A DNA stretch of 64,000 nt from CAIWHR01 sp963708855 (GCA_963708855.1 CAVPUM010000022.1:124001-188000); one strand, 5' to 3'; positions 20,868 through 30,354 are shown, counted from the first letter of the stretch. The notes: generated from the sequence alone by a model not told the origin. Made by a program: numbers and translations.

Positions 20868-21830
20868 GTGGTGCACTTCCGATCGGCCTGGGTGCACAAT
20901 GCCCAGGTGACCAACGAACAAGGCCCGGCCTTCCAGCCCTTGACCGGCATCTTCGAGCCGTCGGCGATACAACAACTGCCGGACGGGCGTTTTCTTGTCG
21001 TGGAGGACGAGAAGAGCCACCCGTTGAGTCTGGTCACCATCGGTGCGGATGGCAGCGTCGACAGCACGGCGCTCACTGCCGGACTGTTTCAGATCTTCAG
21101 CGGGTTCTGGAAGCTCGACGACCTCGAAGGACTGGCTCTCGACCGCGCGGGCTTTGTCTACGGCATCACATCGCACTCGCGCGATGACGATGGTGACGAG
21201 AAGAAGTCCCGTGAAAAGCTGGTCCGTTTCCGGGTCGAGGGCAAGCGGGTGGTCGACCCCAAGGTTGTCGACGGACTAAAGCAGGCCCTGACCTTGCGAC
21301 ATGCCGTACTGGCGGCCGCAGCCCAGGTAGGGGACGTCAAAGCCAACGGTGGGCTCAATATCGAAGCCCTGGAAATCAGCCCCGACCAGAAGCGACTGTT
21401 GATTGGTTTCCGTAGCCCGTTGCGCGACGGTCGAGCGCTCATCGCCAGTGTCGAAAACCCCTCTGCAATCTTTGAATCGGATGAAGCCCCGCGAATCGCG
21501 CCATTGCTTGATGAACTGGATCTTGGCGGCCACGGCATCCGTGGTTTGTCATACGTTCCCGCCATGGGCGCATATCTGGTGATTGGTGGCCCGACTTCAC
21601 GCGAACCGGCCAACTTTGACCTCTGGCGCTGGAGCGGCGAGCCAGGTGCGCCAGCGAGCCGCGTCAGGGTTCCGGGCTTGGGCAGCCTTGAGAAGGCTGA
21701 AGGGGTGAGCCCCGCCGTCATCGGCGGGATAGAGCGAATCGTCATCGTCAGCGACGACGGGAACAGGGATGCCGGACGCTTTGCCAGCTATCTTCTGCTC
21801 GACCCGGCCCAACTGCAGACCGCAGCTTGA
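20868..21830 (+). CDS. DUF3616 domain protein
   Basis: Intact 320-residue protein with a GTG start at 20868. FEPSAIQQLPDGRFLVVEDE, LEGLALDRAGFVYGITSHS, ALEISPDQKRLLIGFRSPL and RGLSYVPAMGAYLVIGG are phytase-like beta-propeller strands, the pattern of DUF3616. No signal peptide is obvious. Function unknown; family members may bind or hydrolyse phosphate compounds, but catalytic residues are not established. It stands alone, with about 120 bp to the preceding SDR remnant and 360 bp to the next gene. Confidence 0.75.
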   Translation: MVHFRSAWVHNAQVTNEQGPAFQPLTGIFEPSAIQQLPDGRFLVVEDEKSHPLSLVTIGADGSVDSTALTAGLFQIFSGFWKLDDLEGLALDRAGFVYGITSHSRDDDGDEKKSREKLVRFRVEGKRVVDPKVVDGLKQALTLRHAVLAAAAQVGDVKANGGLNIEALEISPDQKRLLIGFRSPLRDGRALIASVENPSAIFESDEAPRIAPLLDELDLGGHGIRGLSYVPAMGAYLVIGGPTSREPANFDLWRWSGEPGAPASRVRVPGLGSLEKAEGVSPAVIGGIERIVIVSDDGNRDAGRFASYLLLDPAQLQTAA

Positions 21831-22189
21831 TCGACACGGTACTGGCGCGTACTCGCTTTGAGTGCCGCATTGCTGACGGTCGTGGCCGACGCCAATTGGC
21901 CGGTCAGCGACTGTCAAGTCTGAACGGGAGCGGCGTGATCGTCGACAGTCGCAGTCCGACCCGTTGCAGCCTGTCGTAGGCGAGGAGAGCGGACGCCGCC
22001 GGCACACCGGTGTAAGACGCCCGCAAGCGCGGGCCAACTCTGGGATGATGGTGCATGCTGCAGTTGGCGGGAGCGATCGGTCTCGGACATCCTGAACCTG
22101 GGCATCCGGTTGTCGCGCCTGGGTCTTCGCAAACAGCCTGCACAATATGACGCGCGAGCACTCATCGCGCCGCGCGGGGAGGACAAACA
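21831..22189. other. Intergenic: degenerate dispersed repeat and promoter region of the exchanger
   Basis: From about 21890 to 21970 a degraded copy of the GGCCGGTC...GACCCG intergenic repeat family is recognisable. The rest holds no convincing gene. A clear ribosome site GGGGAGGA lies just before the ATG at 22190. Confidence 0.4.
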
Positions 22190-23281
22190 ATGAGCAAGTC
22201 GATTTCGGTGCAGAACTTCCTCAATCTGCTGTTGATCTTCGTGCCAATCGCGATCGCGCTCGAGTACGTCGTGCACGCCCGCGCCGAGTGGATCTTCGTA
22301 ACCTCGTGTCTCGCGATCATCCCGCTCGCGGGTGTCATGGGTAAGGCGACGGAGCACCTTGCCGAACGTGTTGGCGAAGGGATTGGCGGACTTCTCAATG
22401 CCACGTTCGGTAACGCGGCGGAACTCATTATCGCAATCATGGCGTTGCGGGCAGGTCTCTATGACGTGGTGAAGGCATCGCTCACCGGCTCAATCATCGG
22501 CAACATCCTGCTGGTGTTCGGCTTGAGCGCGCTCGTCGGCGGTGTGCGTCGCCCAGTCCAGAGGTTCAACAAGACCGCGGCCAACTTGGGCACGACGATG
22601 CTGACCTTGGCCGCGATCGGCCTCGTGGTTCCGGCCATCTTTCACTTCATCGTTGAGGGCGGCCCCGTCGCTGCGGAGCAGGATCTGAGCCTCGAGATTG
22701 CGTTCATTCTGATCGCCACCTACGCACTTAGCCTGGTGTTTACGCTCAAAACGCACAAGCATCTGTACGCCGGCGACCGCGGGGAGGAAGTCGATGAGGC
22801 CATTGGAACGATAGGCTGGTCCACCGGCAGATCACTAATGGTGCTCTTGATCGCTACGGTCTTGGTCGCCCTGATGAGCGAGGCCCTGGTGGGCGCCGTG
22901 CAGGCGACGGCGAAGTCATTCGGCATGACGGAGGTATTCGTCGGCGTGATTCTGGTCGCTATCATCGGCAACGCGGCCGAGCACTCCACAGCGGTACTCA
23001 TGGCGATCAAGAACAAAATGGACATTGCGATCAATATCGCCGTCGGCTCGTCGATCCAGATCGCCCTGTTTGTCGCGCCGGTCATGGTGTTCCTGAGCTA
23101 TGTGATCGGACCTCAGCCGATGGACCTGATCTTCACCAATTTCGAAGTGCTCTCGATCACGCTTTCGGTGGCGATCATGGCGCTGATCTCGCAGGACGGT
23201 GAGTCGAATTGGATGGAAGGCGTACAGCTCCTCGCTGTGTACGCAATTTTGGGTATTGCTTTCTATTTTTTGCCTGCGTGA
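22190..23281 (+). CDS. Calcium/proton (cation) exchanger, CaCA/CAX family
   Basis: 363 residues, about eleven hydrophobic segments, intact. The two alpha-repeat signatures of CAX exchangers are visible: GNAAELIIAIMAL (about residue 70) and GNAAEHSTAVLMAIK (about 262), with the acidic residues that carry Ca2+. LTGSIIGNILLVFG and VGSSIQIALFVAPV are the matching downstream helices. It exchanges cytoplasmic Ca2+ or other cations for protons across the inner membrane. Start is the ATG at 22190 with a strong ribosome site. Codon use is milder in GC than the core genes at the left, in line with transfer on the island. Confidence 0.9.
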   Translation: MSKSISVQNFLNLLLIFVPIAIALEYVVHARAEWIFVTSCLAIIPLAGVMGKATEHLAERVGEGIGGLLNATFGNAAELIIAIMALRAGLYDVVKASLTGSIIGNILLVFGLSALVGGVRRPVQRFNKTAANLGTTMLTLAAIGLVVPAIFHFIVEGGPVAAEQDLSLEIAFILIATYALSLVFTLKTHKHLYAGDRGEEVDEAIGTIGWSTGRSLMVLLIATVLVALMSEALVGAVQATAKSFGMTEVFVGVILVAIIGNAAEHSTAVLMAIKNKMDIAINIAVGSSIQIALFVAPVMVFLSYVIGPQPMDLIFTNFEVLSITLSVAIMALISQDGESNWMEGVQLLAVYAILGIAFYFLPA

Positions 23282-23427
23282 CGCGCGAGGCGCTTGCCCG
23301 CGCAACACGAGCCAAGAGATGGCTCGAGCGGGACAAGCTGGGGAAGGTCTTCATGGGGAAGCATGAGTTCGCGCTCGGGACGACGACGCATATCCTGGAG
23401 CGGATGGGTGTTGATATGCCGGGATAG
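23282..23427 (+). pseudogene. Possible C-terminal scrap of a CPA2-type cation:proton antiporter
   Basis: A short frame following the exchanger stop reads ALARATRAKRWLERDKLG and then VFMGKHEFALGTTTHILERM before a stop at 23427. The VFMGxHE pattern recalls the tails of KefB-like antiporters. No transmembrane part remains. Weak call: it may simply be non-coding. Confidence 0.25.
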
Positions 23428-23529
23428 AGAAGGCGCTCTGCAATGCGCCACGCTCCTTTCGCAATTCAAGGCAAGAGGCGGCCCGCTTCCCATCGCTTGC
23501 GCCATCGAACGACCGTTCTCAGTGGCTTC

Positions 23530-23690
23530 GCCGTGTGGCCGGAGTTGGCCGGTCGCCGGCATTGATGCGGTTCGACTCAGCGGCCGCTGATTGGCGCACA
23601 TCGGTCACAGATGCGGGAACGGCCGGGGTCGAGCACAGTGCCGCCGTTCGGGACGGCTGAGCGTTTGGCCGTACCCGACCCCAACCTGAC
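23530..23690. repeat. Dispersed intergenic repeat, copy 1
   Basis: About 150 bp beginning GGCCGGTCGCCGGCATTGA and containing GCGGCCGCTGATT, ACATCGGTCAC and GAACGGCCGGGGTCG. A second nearly full copy lies at 30355-30515. Short frames within both copies look alike only because of the shared DNA and are not genes. It abuts the start of the DUF3631 gene. Confidence 0.75.
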
Positions 23691-23714
23691 GGCCACCGTG
23701 CTCCAAACCGGCCG

Positions 23715-24908
23715 TTGGAAACTCGGGAAGCCGCCGTCCAGATTGCGGCAGTGGTGCGCCGTGCGAAGGTCCTGCCGATGCACGCCGAGGTCGTCCTCGC
23801 CATTTGGATCGTGATGACGTATCTGTTCGACGCGATCACCGTCGCGCCCGTGTTGGCAATCACGTCGCCGGAGAAGGGGTGCGGCAAGACGACGTTGCTC
23901 GAAATAATCTCCCGCCTCGCCCGCCGCGTACTCTCCGTGTCCAACATATCATCGGCGGCTCTTTTTCGCAGCATCGAGAAGTGGGCACCGACGTTGCTTA
24001 TCGACGAGGCGGACTCGTTCGCTACGAAGAACGACGAGCTTCGCGGCGTGCTCAATTCCGGACACACCCGCCAGACCGCCTTCGTCGTCCGTTGCGTCGG
24101 CGAGAATTCCGAGCCGCGCATCTTCTCAACGTGGGGATGCAAGGCGCTCGCCGCGATCGGCAAGCTACCCGATACGGTGATGGACCGCAGCATTGAGATC
24201 CGGCTACGGCGCGCCCTGCCCGGCGAAGTAGTCGAGAAGATTCGCCATGCCAGCCCGTTGCAGTTCGATCGACTATCCCGGCAGGCCGCCCGGTGGGCCG
24301 CCGACAACGCCGATGCGATCCGGCGCGCCCGCCCCGCGATCCCCGATAGCCTGTCCAACCGCACCGGCGACAATGCCGAGCCCTTGCTGGCGATCGCCGA
24401 CCTCGCTGGTGACGAGTGGGGTGAGTCGGTCCGCCATGCGCTCATGGAACTCGTCGGCATGAGCGCCGACGACACGCCGGTCGGGGTTGCGCTTCTCCGT
24501 GATGTCCTAGCGGCGTTCGATCGGCATTGTGCGGACAGGTTGCCGACCAAGACGATCCTTGATGAGCTCACTGGCGACGAGGTTGCGCCTTGGCTGACGT
24601 TCGACCACGGACGCCCGATCACCGCCCGGCAGTTGTCCCGCCGACTCGGCGCCTTCGGGGTCAAGCGGCAGACCTTCCGCATCGACGACACGACGCACAA
24701 GGGCTATCTGCGCGACGACGTTACCGAACAGGTCGCGAGGTATGTACCCCAGAGCGGACCCCCAGTTACCGGTAACAACGGTAACTCGGTAACACCGGGG
24801 GATAAAACGGCCCGCAAAGCAGGCGATGTTACCGATGTTACCGATGTTACCGAATTTCGGAAGGCGTCTGAGATGGACGGCTATGCGCGAGCCTCGCGCG
24901 GTGAATGA
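23715..24908 (+). CDS. DUF3631 protein (primase/helicase-like), N-terminally truncated
   Basis: ATPase-like protein of phage and plasmid replication modules. Walker A is SPEKGCGKTTLLEI (about residue 52), Walker B-like LLIDEADSF follows, then RGVLNSGHTR, the DUF3631 hallmark. Full-length relatives have a long N-terminal toprim/primase part. Here the frame opens with a TTG at the edge of the dispersed repeat and lacks it, so the 5' end was probably lost. The C-terminus carries VTDVTDVTE, encoded by a tandem GATGTTACC repeat. It suggests that E1 descends from an element with its own replication genes. Confidence 0.75.
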   Translation: METREAAVQIAAVVRRAKVLPMHAEVVLAIWIVMTYLFDAITVAPVLAITSPEKGCGKTTLLEIISRLARRVLSVSNISSAALFRSIEKWAPTLLIDEADSFATKNDELRGVLNSGHTRQTAFVVRCVGENSEPRIFSTWGCKALAAIGKLPDTVMDRSIEIRLRRALPGEVVEKIRHASPLQFDRLSRQAARWAADNADAIRRARPAIPDSLSNRTGDNAEPLLAIADLAGDEWGESVRHALMELVGMSADDTPVGVALLRDVLAAFDRHCADRLPTKTILDELTGDEVAPWLTFDHGRPITARQLSRRLGAFGVKRQTFRIDDTTHKGYLRDDVTEQVARYVPQSGPPVTGNNGNSVTPGDKTARKAGDVTDVTDVTEFRKASEMDGYARASRGE

Positions 24909-25050
24909 CCACTCGAGAGGACCGTCTACGGACGTTCCGTTGGTGCTTCGCGCTTCATCATCCGCACCGCCCCCAGCCGCGCACACCTGCTCGGCCGCGT
25001 CGTCGATGGCCTTGACCATGGGGATGGAAGGCCGCTCGAACTGCAGTAGC

Positions 25051-25260
25051 ATGTCTAACATGCAACGGTTTCTGATCCTTATCGGGGCGGTTCTCCTCTT
25101 GGTTGGACTGGTGTGGCCATGGCTTTCCAAACTCGGTCTCGGACGCCTGCCGGGAGACATTCGCATCGAAACAGACCACGGCGGTTTCTACTTTCCGATA
25201 ATGACCTGCGTGATCATCTCCGCGGTCCTCTCGATTGTCATTTGGTTTTTCCGTCGCTAG
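25051..25260 (+). CDS. DUF2905 small membrane protein
   Basis: 69 residues from ATG 25051 (or 66 from 25060). MQRFLILIGAVLLLVGLVWP is the first transmembrane segment, followed by KLGLGRLPGDIRIE, the DUF2905 signature. FYFPIMTCVIISAVLSIVIW is the second segment, with a terminal FRR. A two-helix inner-membrane protein of unknown function, widespread in proteobacteria. Intact. Confidence 0.85.
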   Translation: MSNMQRFLILIGAVLLLVGLVWPWLSKLGLGRLPGDIRIETDHGGFYFPIMTCVIISAVLSIVIWFFRR

Positions 25261-25400
25261 TTTCGAATACGCCCGAGTGCTGCGGCGCTCGCAATGATCA
25301 GTGGGACGGGCCCATGCTTCCCGGAAGCGACTGTTCCTGGCCGGTCCTCTCCAGTCGAACGAGCCGAGGGCGACACGAACTGAAGCGGTAACATTCGAGC

Positions 25401-25628
25401 ATGGCGATTCGCGTCGAATGCTACGCCGGCTATCGCGGTGAACAGGAGCCCCTCGCGTTCTGGCTCGGGGAGCGCCGGCTCGCAGTGCGCGCTGTGGTCG
25501 ATCGTTGGTTCGCGCCGACGCAGCGCTGGTTCAAAGTGGACACCGATGACGGAGACATGTACGTCCTCAAGCACGATGAGGCGAGCGGGGATTGGGAAGT
25601 CGCCGCCTACAGGGGCTCGGCCGGCTGA
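25401..25628 (+). CDS. Conserved small protein of unknown function
   Basis: 75 residues starting MAIRVECYAGYRGEQEP. The pattern FWLGERRLAVRAVVDRW, then RWFKVDTDDGDMYVLKHDE and WEVAAYRG recurs in small beta-rich cytoplasmic proteins I know only as hypothetical. No motif suggests a reaction. Alone between the DUF2905 gene and a short unremarkable gap to 25842. Confidence 0.6.
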   Translation: MAIRVECYAGYRGEQEPLAFWLGERRLAVRAVVDRWFAPTQRWFKVDTDDGDMYVLKHDEASGDWEVAAYRGSAG

Positions 25629-25841
25629 CATTGCCCCACGGTCGCCGCCGCAACTGACAGGAGGTTCAGGTCGCGGACGCCAAGGTTTGCGCATGACGAT
25701 CGCCGACGTTCCTGAATGGCTCAGAGCGACCCTGAGCGGGCTCTCCGAATGGCAAAAAGCGGTCATTGCAAACCGGTGAGAGCAGATGCTCAACGTGTGT
25801 GGCTTGAGCTGCGAGCGAAGCAAGTTTGCTCGAAGCCATGG

Positions 25842-26653
25842 TTAGCCGCGTCGCTTGGCTCCCACTCCCTTGAAGAATGTGTAGCAGAAGACGCCGTCCG
25901 CGGCAGCCGTCCGGTGAAGATCTCGAACTCCTGCGTCAAAGGCTTCGGGATCGGTGATGCCGGCCTCAATCGCGGATTCGCGAACGCCCTCGATCATCGC
26001 GGTGAACGTCTTCCTGGTGAAGCCGTCGACGAGGTCAGGTCTGCTCGAATCCACATACACCATGCGTGGAGACACATGAACCGCTTCTAAACCCGCCTCG
26101 ACCATAAGTGGATAGAGCTGCCGGCCAATCAACGCGTTGCCTCCGGCCAACCGCTGCAACTCGACTTGACACCGGATTGCCATATGGGCTGCACTGCTGT
26201 CGGGATGGAAGTAGGCCGATCCGTGGTCACCCTCGATAACGGTCATGGTGCCACCGGGTCTGAGTAGCCTGTTAAGAATCGCCAGCGCCTAACGGGCCGC
26301 GACAGGTGCTCTAGGACGAAACAGACGAAGACGTGATCGAAGGATTCGGCTGCAAAGGGCAAGGCGAAGATGTCCGCCTGCTGGAACTGCACATTGGTGA
26401 GTCCCGCCGCGTCCGCCGTCCTCTTGGCTTCCGCGACCGAGACCGCGGAGATATCAACCGACGTAAATCGTGCGTCCGGGCTTCGTTGAGCGAGAGTAAC
26501 CGTCTGGGCTCCAACGCCACACCCAGCTTCGAGGACCACACTTCCAGACGGGTATGAGGTGTCGGAGTGCAGTAGGTCTACCAGCGTTCCGGCCTGATCC
26601 TGCAGGCGTTCGTTTTCACGCGGGTGGTAACCGTGCACATACACCTCGCTCAC
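25842..26653 (-). CDS. Class I SAM-dependent methyltransferase, frameshifted
   Basis: A GTG at 26653 behind GAGGAG starts SEVYVHGYHPRENERLQDQA. Motif I is VLEAGCGVGAQTVTLA, motif II VDISAVSVAEAKR, motif IV FDHVFVCFVLEHL. An indel near 26285 then joins RLLRPGGTMTVIEGDHGS (motif VI) and a C-terminal part with RQLYPLMVEAGLEAVHV that helps bind the substrate. About 270 residues after repair, of the UbiE/COQ5-like Methyltransf_25/31 type. Substrate unknown. One of few island genes with a frameshift. Confidence 0.75.
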
Positions 26654-26756
26654 TGTACTCCTCTCTGCTGCGCGCGCTTTAACGGCAGCTATTCTCAATT
26701 GAACCAGCGGCGAAGGTCCATCGTATCCTTGCCGATTCCAAACGGCACAGATTCTT

Positions 26757-27256
26757 CAATCTACACGCCGCATTGAATGGGTGCCGTAGGCTGCCGGATC
26801 AAGCCCAATCGACTCCACCCAGGACCCGACGATCCGGGAATATAGCCGGGTCGACAGATGAGGTGATTCTGTAACGCGGCTCGGAAAGAGGAAATGCTCC
26901 GGCTTCAGATGCGCCGCTGCGATCCAAGCGGTGACCGCGTCGCGCGTCTACTCAGTGATCTCGAATTGAACTGGGCGCTGCGTCTTCTTCTGCATGACAA
27001 TTGCGCGAGGCGCAACATGACTACCCTGAACCACATCGCGAACGTGAAGCCCCACAAGGTCGCACCCGCGCAACTTACTGTCGATGGCGAGGTTGAACAA
27101 CGCGAGTTCCCGAGTTCGATGGTCCAGTTGCAGTCGAATCCGGATGGCCCAGATCTCCTTCAGCTTCAGCGGTGGCTTCTGGCCGATCAGCTTCCCTTTG
27201 TTCCACGGTACTACGCCCCCGTCAGCCTTGGGGGCGGTATTGGTAACGGCATACAT
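26757..27256 (-). pseudogene. Tyrosine recombinase pseudogene (internal stop, truncated)
   Basis: Begins MYAVTNTAPKADGG at 27256 and shows the conserved KLIGQKPPLKLKEIWAIRIR and NLAIDSKLRGCDLV of a family of short plasmid and phage integrases. After QFEITE a TGA interrupts the frame, but the same frame continues TRDAVTAWIAAAHL, EHFLFPSR and THSMRR to a stop near 26757. The catalytic Tyr region is missing. It is a dead copy of a recombinase unrelated to the E1 integrase. Confidence 0.75.
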
Positions 27257-27507
27257 GAATGGCTCCTTGGTAGTAGGAGAGGAGCCGTATGGTGACCGTG
27301 GATCAAGGGCGCTTGTCGACCCGTTCCGGTCGCCTGCTGTGCGTGAAAGCGGACACCGGCCGGGCCGGGGTCAAGGACAGTCGCGTGTCGCGGCATCGAG
27401 CGCCGTAGCCTTCGACAGCGCAGAGTTTGAATGACCCACAGGCCCGCCCCGGCCTACGAGCTTGATTTGCGCATCGACTGGTAGCTACGCCGGCGAGCGC
27501 GGCGCGC
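27257..27507. other. Intergenic with degraded dispersed repeat
   Basis: Contains scattered pieces of the dispersed repeat (GGCCGGGCCGGGGTC near 27358 and TGACCCAC near 27430). No gene seen. Confidence 0.35.
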
Positions 27508-27930
27508 TTACTTGATCAGAGTCACCGGGACCTCGACCAGATAAATAACCTTGGTGGCTACCGAACCGATCACCAAGTTGACTATCGGACTCAGGCCACG
27601 GGTTCCCATGATGATTGCGTCGCACTGTGTTTCGTGGACATGCAGCGCAATTTCGTTGGCTGGTGAGCCAACGCGGGAGCGTACCTTGTATTGAACTTCT
27701 TCGGCGTCGAGAATCTGCCTGGCAGGTTCGAGAATGATGTCGGACTCGCCGGCGTGCCAACGCTCGATCACCTGGTCGGACAAGGCGGCGTGTGCCTTTT
27801 GCGGCAAAGGCTCCTGCACATTCAGCAATTCCAGTTGCACATCGGAGAGCCGTGTCGCTAGAGATGCTGCATATCGCACTACCCGCAATCCATTGTCCGA
27901 ACCGTCACAGGGGATCAGTATTTTTTGCAT
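27508..27930 (-). CDS. Universal stress protein, UspA family
   Basis: 140 residues, intact. It starts MQKILIPCDGSDNGLRVVRY, the typical first strand and helix. The ATP-binding loop near the C-terminus is MGTRGLSPIVNLVIGSVATK, fitting G-2x-G-9x-G(S/T). Such proteins form ATP-binding dimers in the cytoplasm and support survival under stress. Solitary gene, no operon partner nearby. About 280 bp to the next gene on the left side hold only repeat debris. Confidence 0.9.
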   Translation of the reverse strand: MQKILIPCDGSDNGLRVVRYAASLATRLSDVQLELLNVQEPLPQKAHAALSDQVIERWHAGESDIILEPARQILDAEEVQYKVRSRVGSPANEIALHVHETQCDAIIMGTRGLSPIVNLVIGSVATKVIYLVEVPVTLIK

Positions 27931-28210
27931 GCCGGTTTCCTTCAGAAACTATTGATCGGCGGCACTCGATAGATCGGTTGAACTCGCGCCGCATAGCATC
28001 GGTCAAGGTTACCGCTGCGCCCAGCCCAGGACAACGGCCTCTTGTCCAATCCGGGGGACACGCGCGAGCGTCCGCTGTGGGGAGAAAATGCGAACGGCGG
28101 GGATTGGCCGGGAGGAGCCTGATCGCCGACGGTCACATAGCGATCCCAAGCGGACATCCTGGCTTCCCAGAGCGAAACACGACGGCCACGCCCGGAAGGC
28201 TGGCAGCTCT

Positions 28211-28858
28211 TCAATGGCGCGCGTGTGCGAGCACGGCGTCGAGCGCGCGCGGGACGCAACGCAGGTCAAGTGCGTTTATCAGTAATGCGCCGTACCGAAT
28301 CTTGCGCCTGGCCCGGGTGCCCATGAACCGCCGCAGCTGGGCATGGCCCTCTCTTGCACGCTGAGCGGGTTGGTCCTGAAAGCGACGGAAAGACTCGAGC
28401 TCGCCTTGACCAGCAAGCAGCCGCTCGACCGCGGGGGCGCCAAGGGCGCGGATCAGTTCGTCTTCGAGGTCCGCGTCGCACACGAAAAATCCAATCGCCT
28501 CCGCGCCCGCGCGACTCATGTTTGTTCCAAGCCCCGCGCGCTCAAGACCGCGCCAAAGGTGCTGTTCCTCGTTTGCGTCGACTAGTCCAGCCAGCCGCAC
28601 TCCTAGCCCTGACGGGCCCAATGCATCAAGGAACTTGCCGGTGTTCGTCGCGCCGCCAACGGGAAGGATGACGATTCGCTCGGCCGCGAGGTTCAAGCCA
28701 CGCCGATGTGCGAGTGCCTCAAGCGCCGCTTGATCGCTCCAGCCCTCCACGAGGATCGCCACGATCGCACCGCTGCGCACAACCATCTTGCAGGCCTCCT
28801 CTGTGGTCAGCGGTGGCCGTGGACCAAAGGCTTCATCGATCGTGGGCATTGAGGGCAT
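28211..28858 (-). CDS. TOPRIM/OLD-like nucleotidyl transferase domain protein
   Basis: About 215 residues from MPSMPTIDEAFGPRP at 28858. The TOPRIM motif starts with the acidic ILVEGWSDQAALEALA and continues with LVDANEEQHLW, which supplies the metal-binding Asp, then FFVCDADLEDELIRAL. This is the catalytic half seen in OLD-type nucleases, but without an ATPase domain. Stand-alone versions occur in many bacteria with unknown role, possibly nucleic-acid cleavage in defence or repair. No partner ATPase is adjacent. Confidence 0.7.
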   Translation of the reverse strand: MPSMPTIDEAFGPRPPLTTEEACKMVVRSGAIVAILVEGWSDQAALEALAHRRGLNLAAERIVILPVGGATNTGKFLDALGPSGLGVRLAGLVDANEEQHLWRGLERAGLGTNMSRAGAEAIGFFVCDADLEDELIRALGAPAVERLLAGQGELESFRRFQDQPAQRAREGHAQLRRFMGTRARRKIRYGALLINALDLRCVPRALDAVLAHARH

Positions 28859-28888
28859 TGTCCGCCGCGCAGTGCGAGCGCCTGTCAT

Positions 28889-29241
28889 CAGCTATGGCGC
28901 AAACCGGTCGAAGATCGCTACTTCCAGTGCCGAATCCCCGAACGGTCCGTTGCTCGGTCGACCATGCGCATGGAGCAACCGTCGGACTCTGGCCCTTCAG
29001 CGACCGTCGAGCCTGAACGCGGTCGGATTGACCGTCGACGGTCGCAGTTCGACCCGAACCGGCCGTTGCGCCCAACAAGAACCAGACGTTCAGCCGCGGG
29101 GCCCGTTGCCGATCACCTGATAGGCTATATTGACGTCCCCGCTCATGGCGTAACGCGCTTCCGGGGTCATAGGCGGCGGGGCTCGACGCTCTGCGCTGGT
29201 CTTTTGAACGGTGCAACCATCATAACCGCAGCGGGGAACGC
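28889..29241. repeat. Dispersed intergenic repeats, degenerate
   Basis: About 28890-29080 shows inverted and direct pieces such as GGTCGAAGATCGC, CCGAACGGTCC, GACCGTCGACGGTCG and TTCGACCCGAACCGG, related to the repeat family at 23530 and 30355. The remainder up to the methyltransferase start is featureless. Confidence 0.5.
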
Positions 29242-30054
29242 GTGGTCGAAGCGAGTGCAACTTTCAGCGGCTCGGTACCTGACTACTATGACAGTTGCCT
29301 CGGGCCCGCGTGGTTCGACGCCTTTGCGCGGGACCTGGCGGAGCACCTCCCTTTCCAGCCGCCCGGCGACGTGCTGGAGATCGCCTGCGGCACCGGCCTC
29401 GTAACGCGGAGACTGCGCGAGCGACTCGACCCGGCCGTTCGGCTGGTCGCCACCGATCTCAGCAAAGCGATGCTCGATTACGCGCGCGACAAGCTTGGCC
29501 ACTCCGGCGGGATCGAGTGGCGCGAGGCCGACGCAGCGAATCTGCCCTTTGGCGATGGGGAGTTCGCCGCCGTCGTCTGCGCTTTCGGCTTCATGTTCGT
29601 ACCCGACAAGACCGCGGCGCTGCGCGAGGCACGCCGCGTGCTCAAGGAGGGCGGGACGCTGCTGTTCGACGTCTGGGACCGCATCGAGGAAAACGCGCAT
29701 AACTTGGCATGCGCGCAAGTCATCGAGGGGATGTTCCCTGACGACGAGGAAATGCGATTCAGGCTTCCTTACGAAATGTACGACCCCTCGTTGCTGCGAC
29801 GGCTTCTCGCGGACACGCACTTTGGCGTCGTCAACATCGAGACAAAGCGACTCCCTGCGGGTGGCGTTAGCGCGCGAACCCTCGCCACCGGTCAAATTCG
29901 CGGCACCCCCCGATCCCTCCTCATTGAAAAGCGCGGGGGATCGCTCGACGAAGTCGTCGACAAGGTGACGGCGGCGCTCACGCGAATCGGCGGGTCGGAC
30001 CCCTACCGCGGTTTTGCGCAGGCGCTCATGGTCGAGGCTCGCCGCGGCGCGTGA
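29242..30054 (+). CDS. UbiE-like class I methyltransferase
   Basis: 270 residues, intact, GTG start at 29242. Motif I VLEIACGTGLVTRRL, motif II LVATDLSKAMLDYAR, motif III with WREADAANLPFGDGEF, motif IV VVCAFGFMFVPDK and motif VI LKEGGTLLFDVWD are all present in order. Most similar in layout to phospholipid or quinone methyltransferases of the Methyltransf_11/25 type; the substrate cannot be told. A short scrap of an IS91-type transposase follows directly, suggesting the gene arrived with that element. Confidence 0.82.
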   Translation: MVEASATFSGSVPDYYDSCLGPAWFDAFARDLAEHLPFQPPGDVLEIACGTGLVTRRLRERLDPAVRLVATDLSKAMLDYARDKLGHSGGIEWREADAANLPFGDGEFAAVVCAFGFMFVPDKTAALREARRVLKEGGTLLFDVWDRIEENAHNLACAQVIEGMFPDDEEMRFRLPYEMYDPSLLRRLLADTHFGVVNIETKRLPAGGVSARTLATGQIRGTPRSLLIEKRGGSLDEVVDKVTAALTRIGGSDPYRGFAQALMVEARRGA

Positions 30055-30073
30055 CCCCGCGTGACATGCGTCG

Positions 30074-30340
30074 TTGCGTATCGAGGCCGCTGACGGTGCC
30101 GGACGTGAGCGGCTGCTGCGCAATTGCGCCTGCCAGCAGCTTGCCCTGGACCGGCTGCGCGAACTCGACCCGAGCCTGCTCTACGAGAGCACCGAGCCCG
30201 GTTCGGGCGGGAACGACCCGCTGCCGCTGACGCCGCTGGAGCTGCTCGACTGCCTCGTCGCCTAGCGCCGCCGCGCATTCGCCGCGACCGCTACTTCGCC
30301 ACTTCGGGGTGCGCGCGAACGGGCGCTCACGGGAAATTTC
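30074..30340 (+). pseudogene. IS91-family transposase, C-terminal remnant
   Basis: The frame reads RIEAADGAGRERLLRNCACQ, then ALDRLRELDPSLLYES and PLPLTPLELLDCLVA, matching the DNA-binding tail of IS91/ISCR transposases. After a stop at 30263 the next piece PPRIRRDRYF follows in another frame. The catalytic HUH-type part is absent. Decayed. Confidence 0.65.
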
Positions 30341-30354
30341 CGCGGTGTCCTCGG

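Noticed and set aside
23530..23690. Short frames in the dispersed repeats that look alike between copies.
   Set aside because: Their similarity follows from the shared repeat DNA, in several frames at once, with no ribosome sites.
24810..24860. GATGTTACC tandem repeats, considered as a CRISPR or iteron array.
   Set aside because: Only about four 9-bp units inside a coding frame, no spacers and no replication gene start beside them; a short coding microsatellite.
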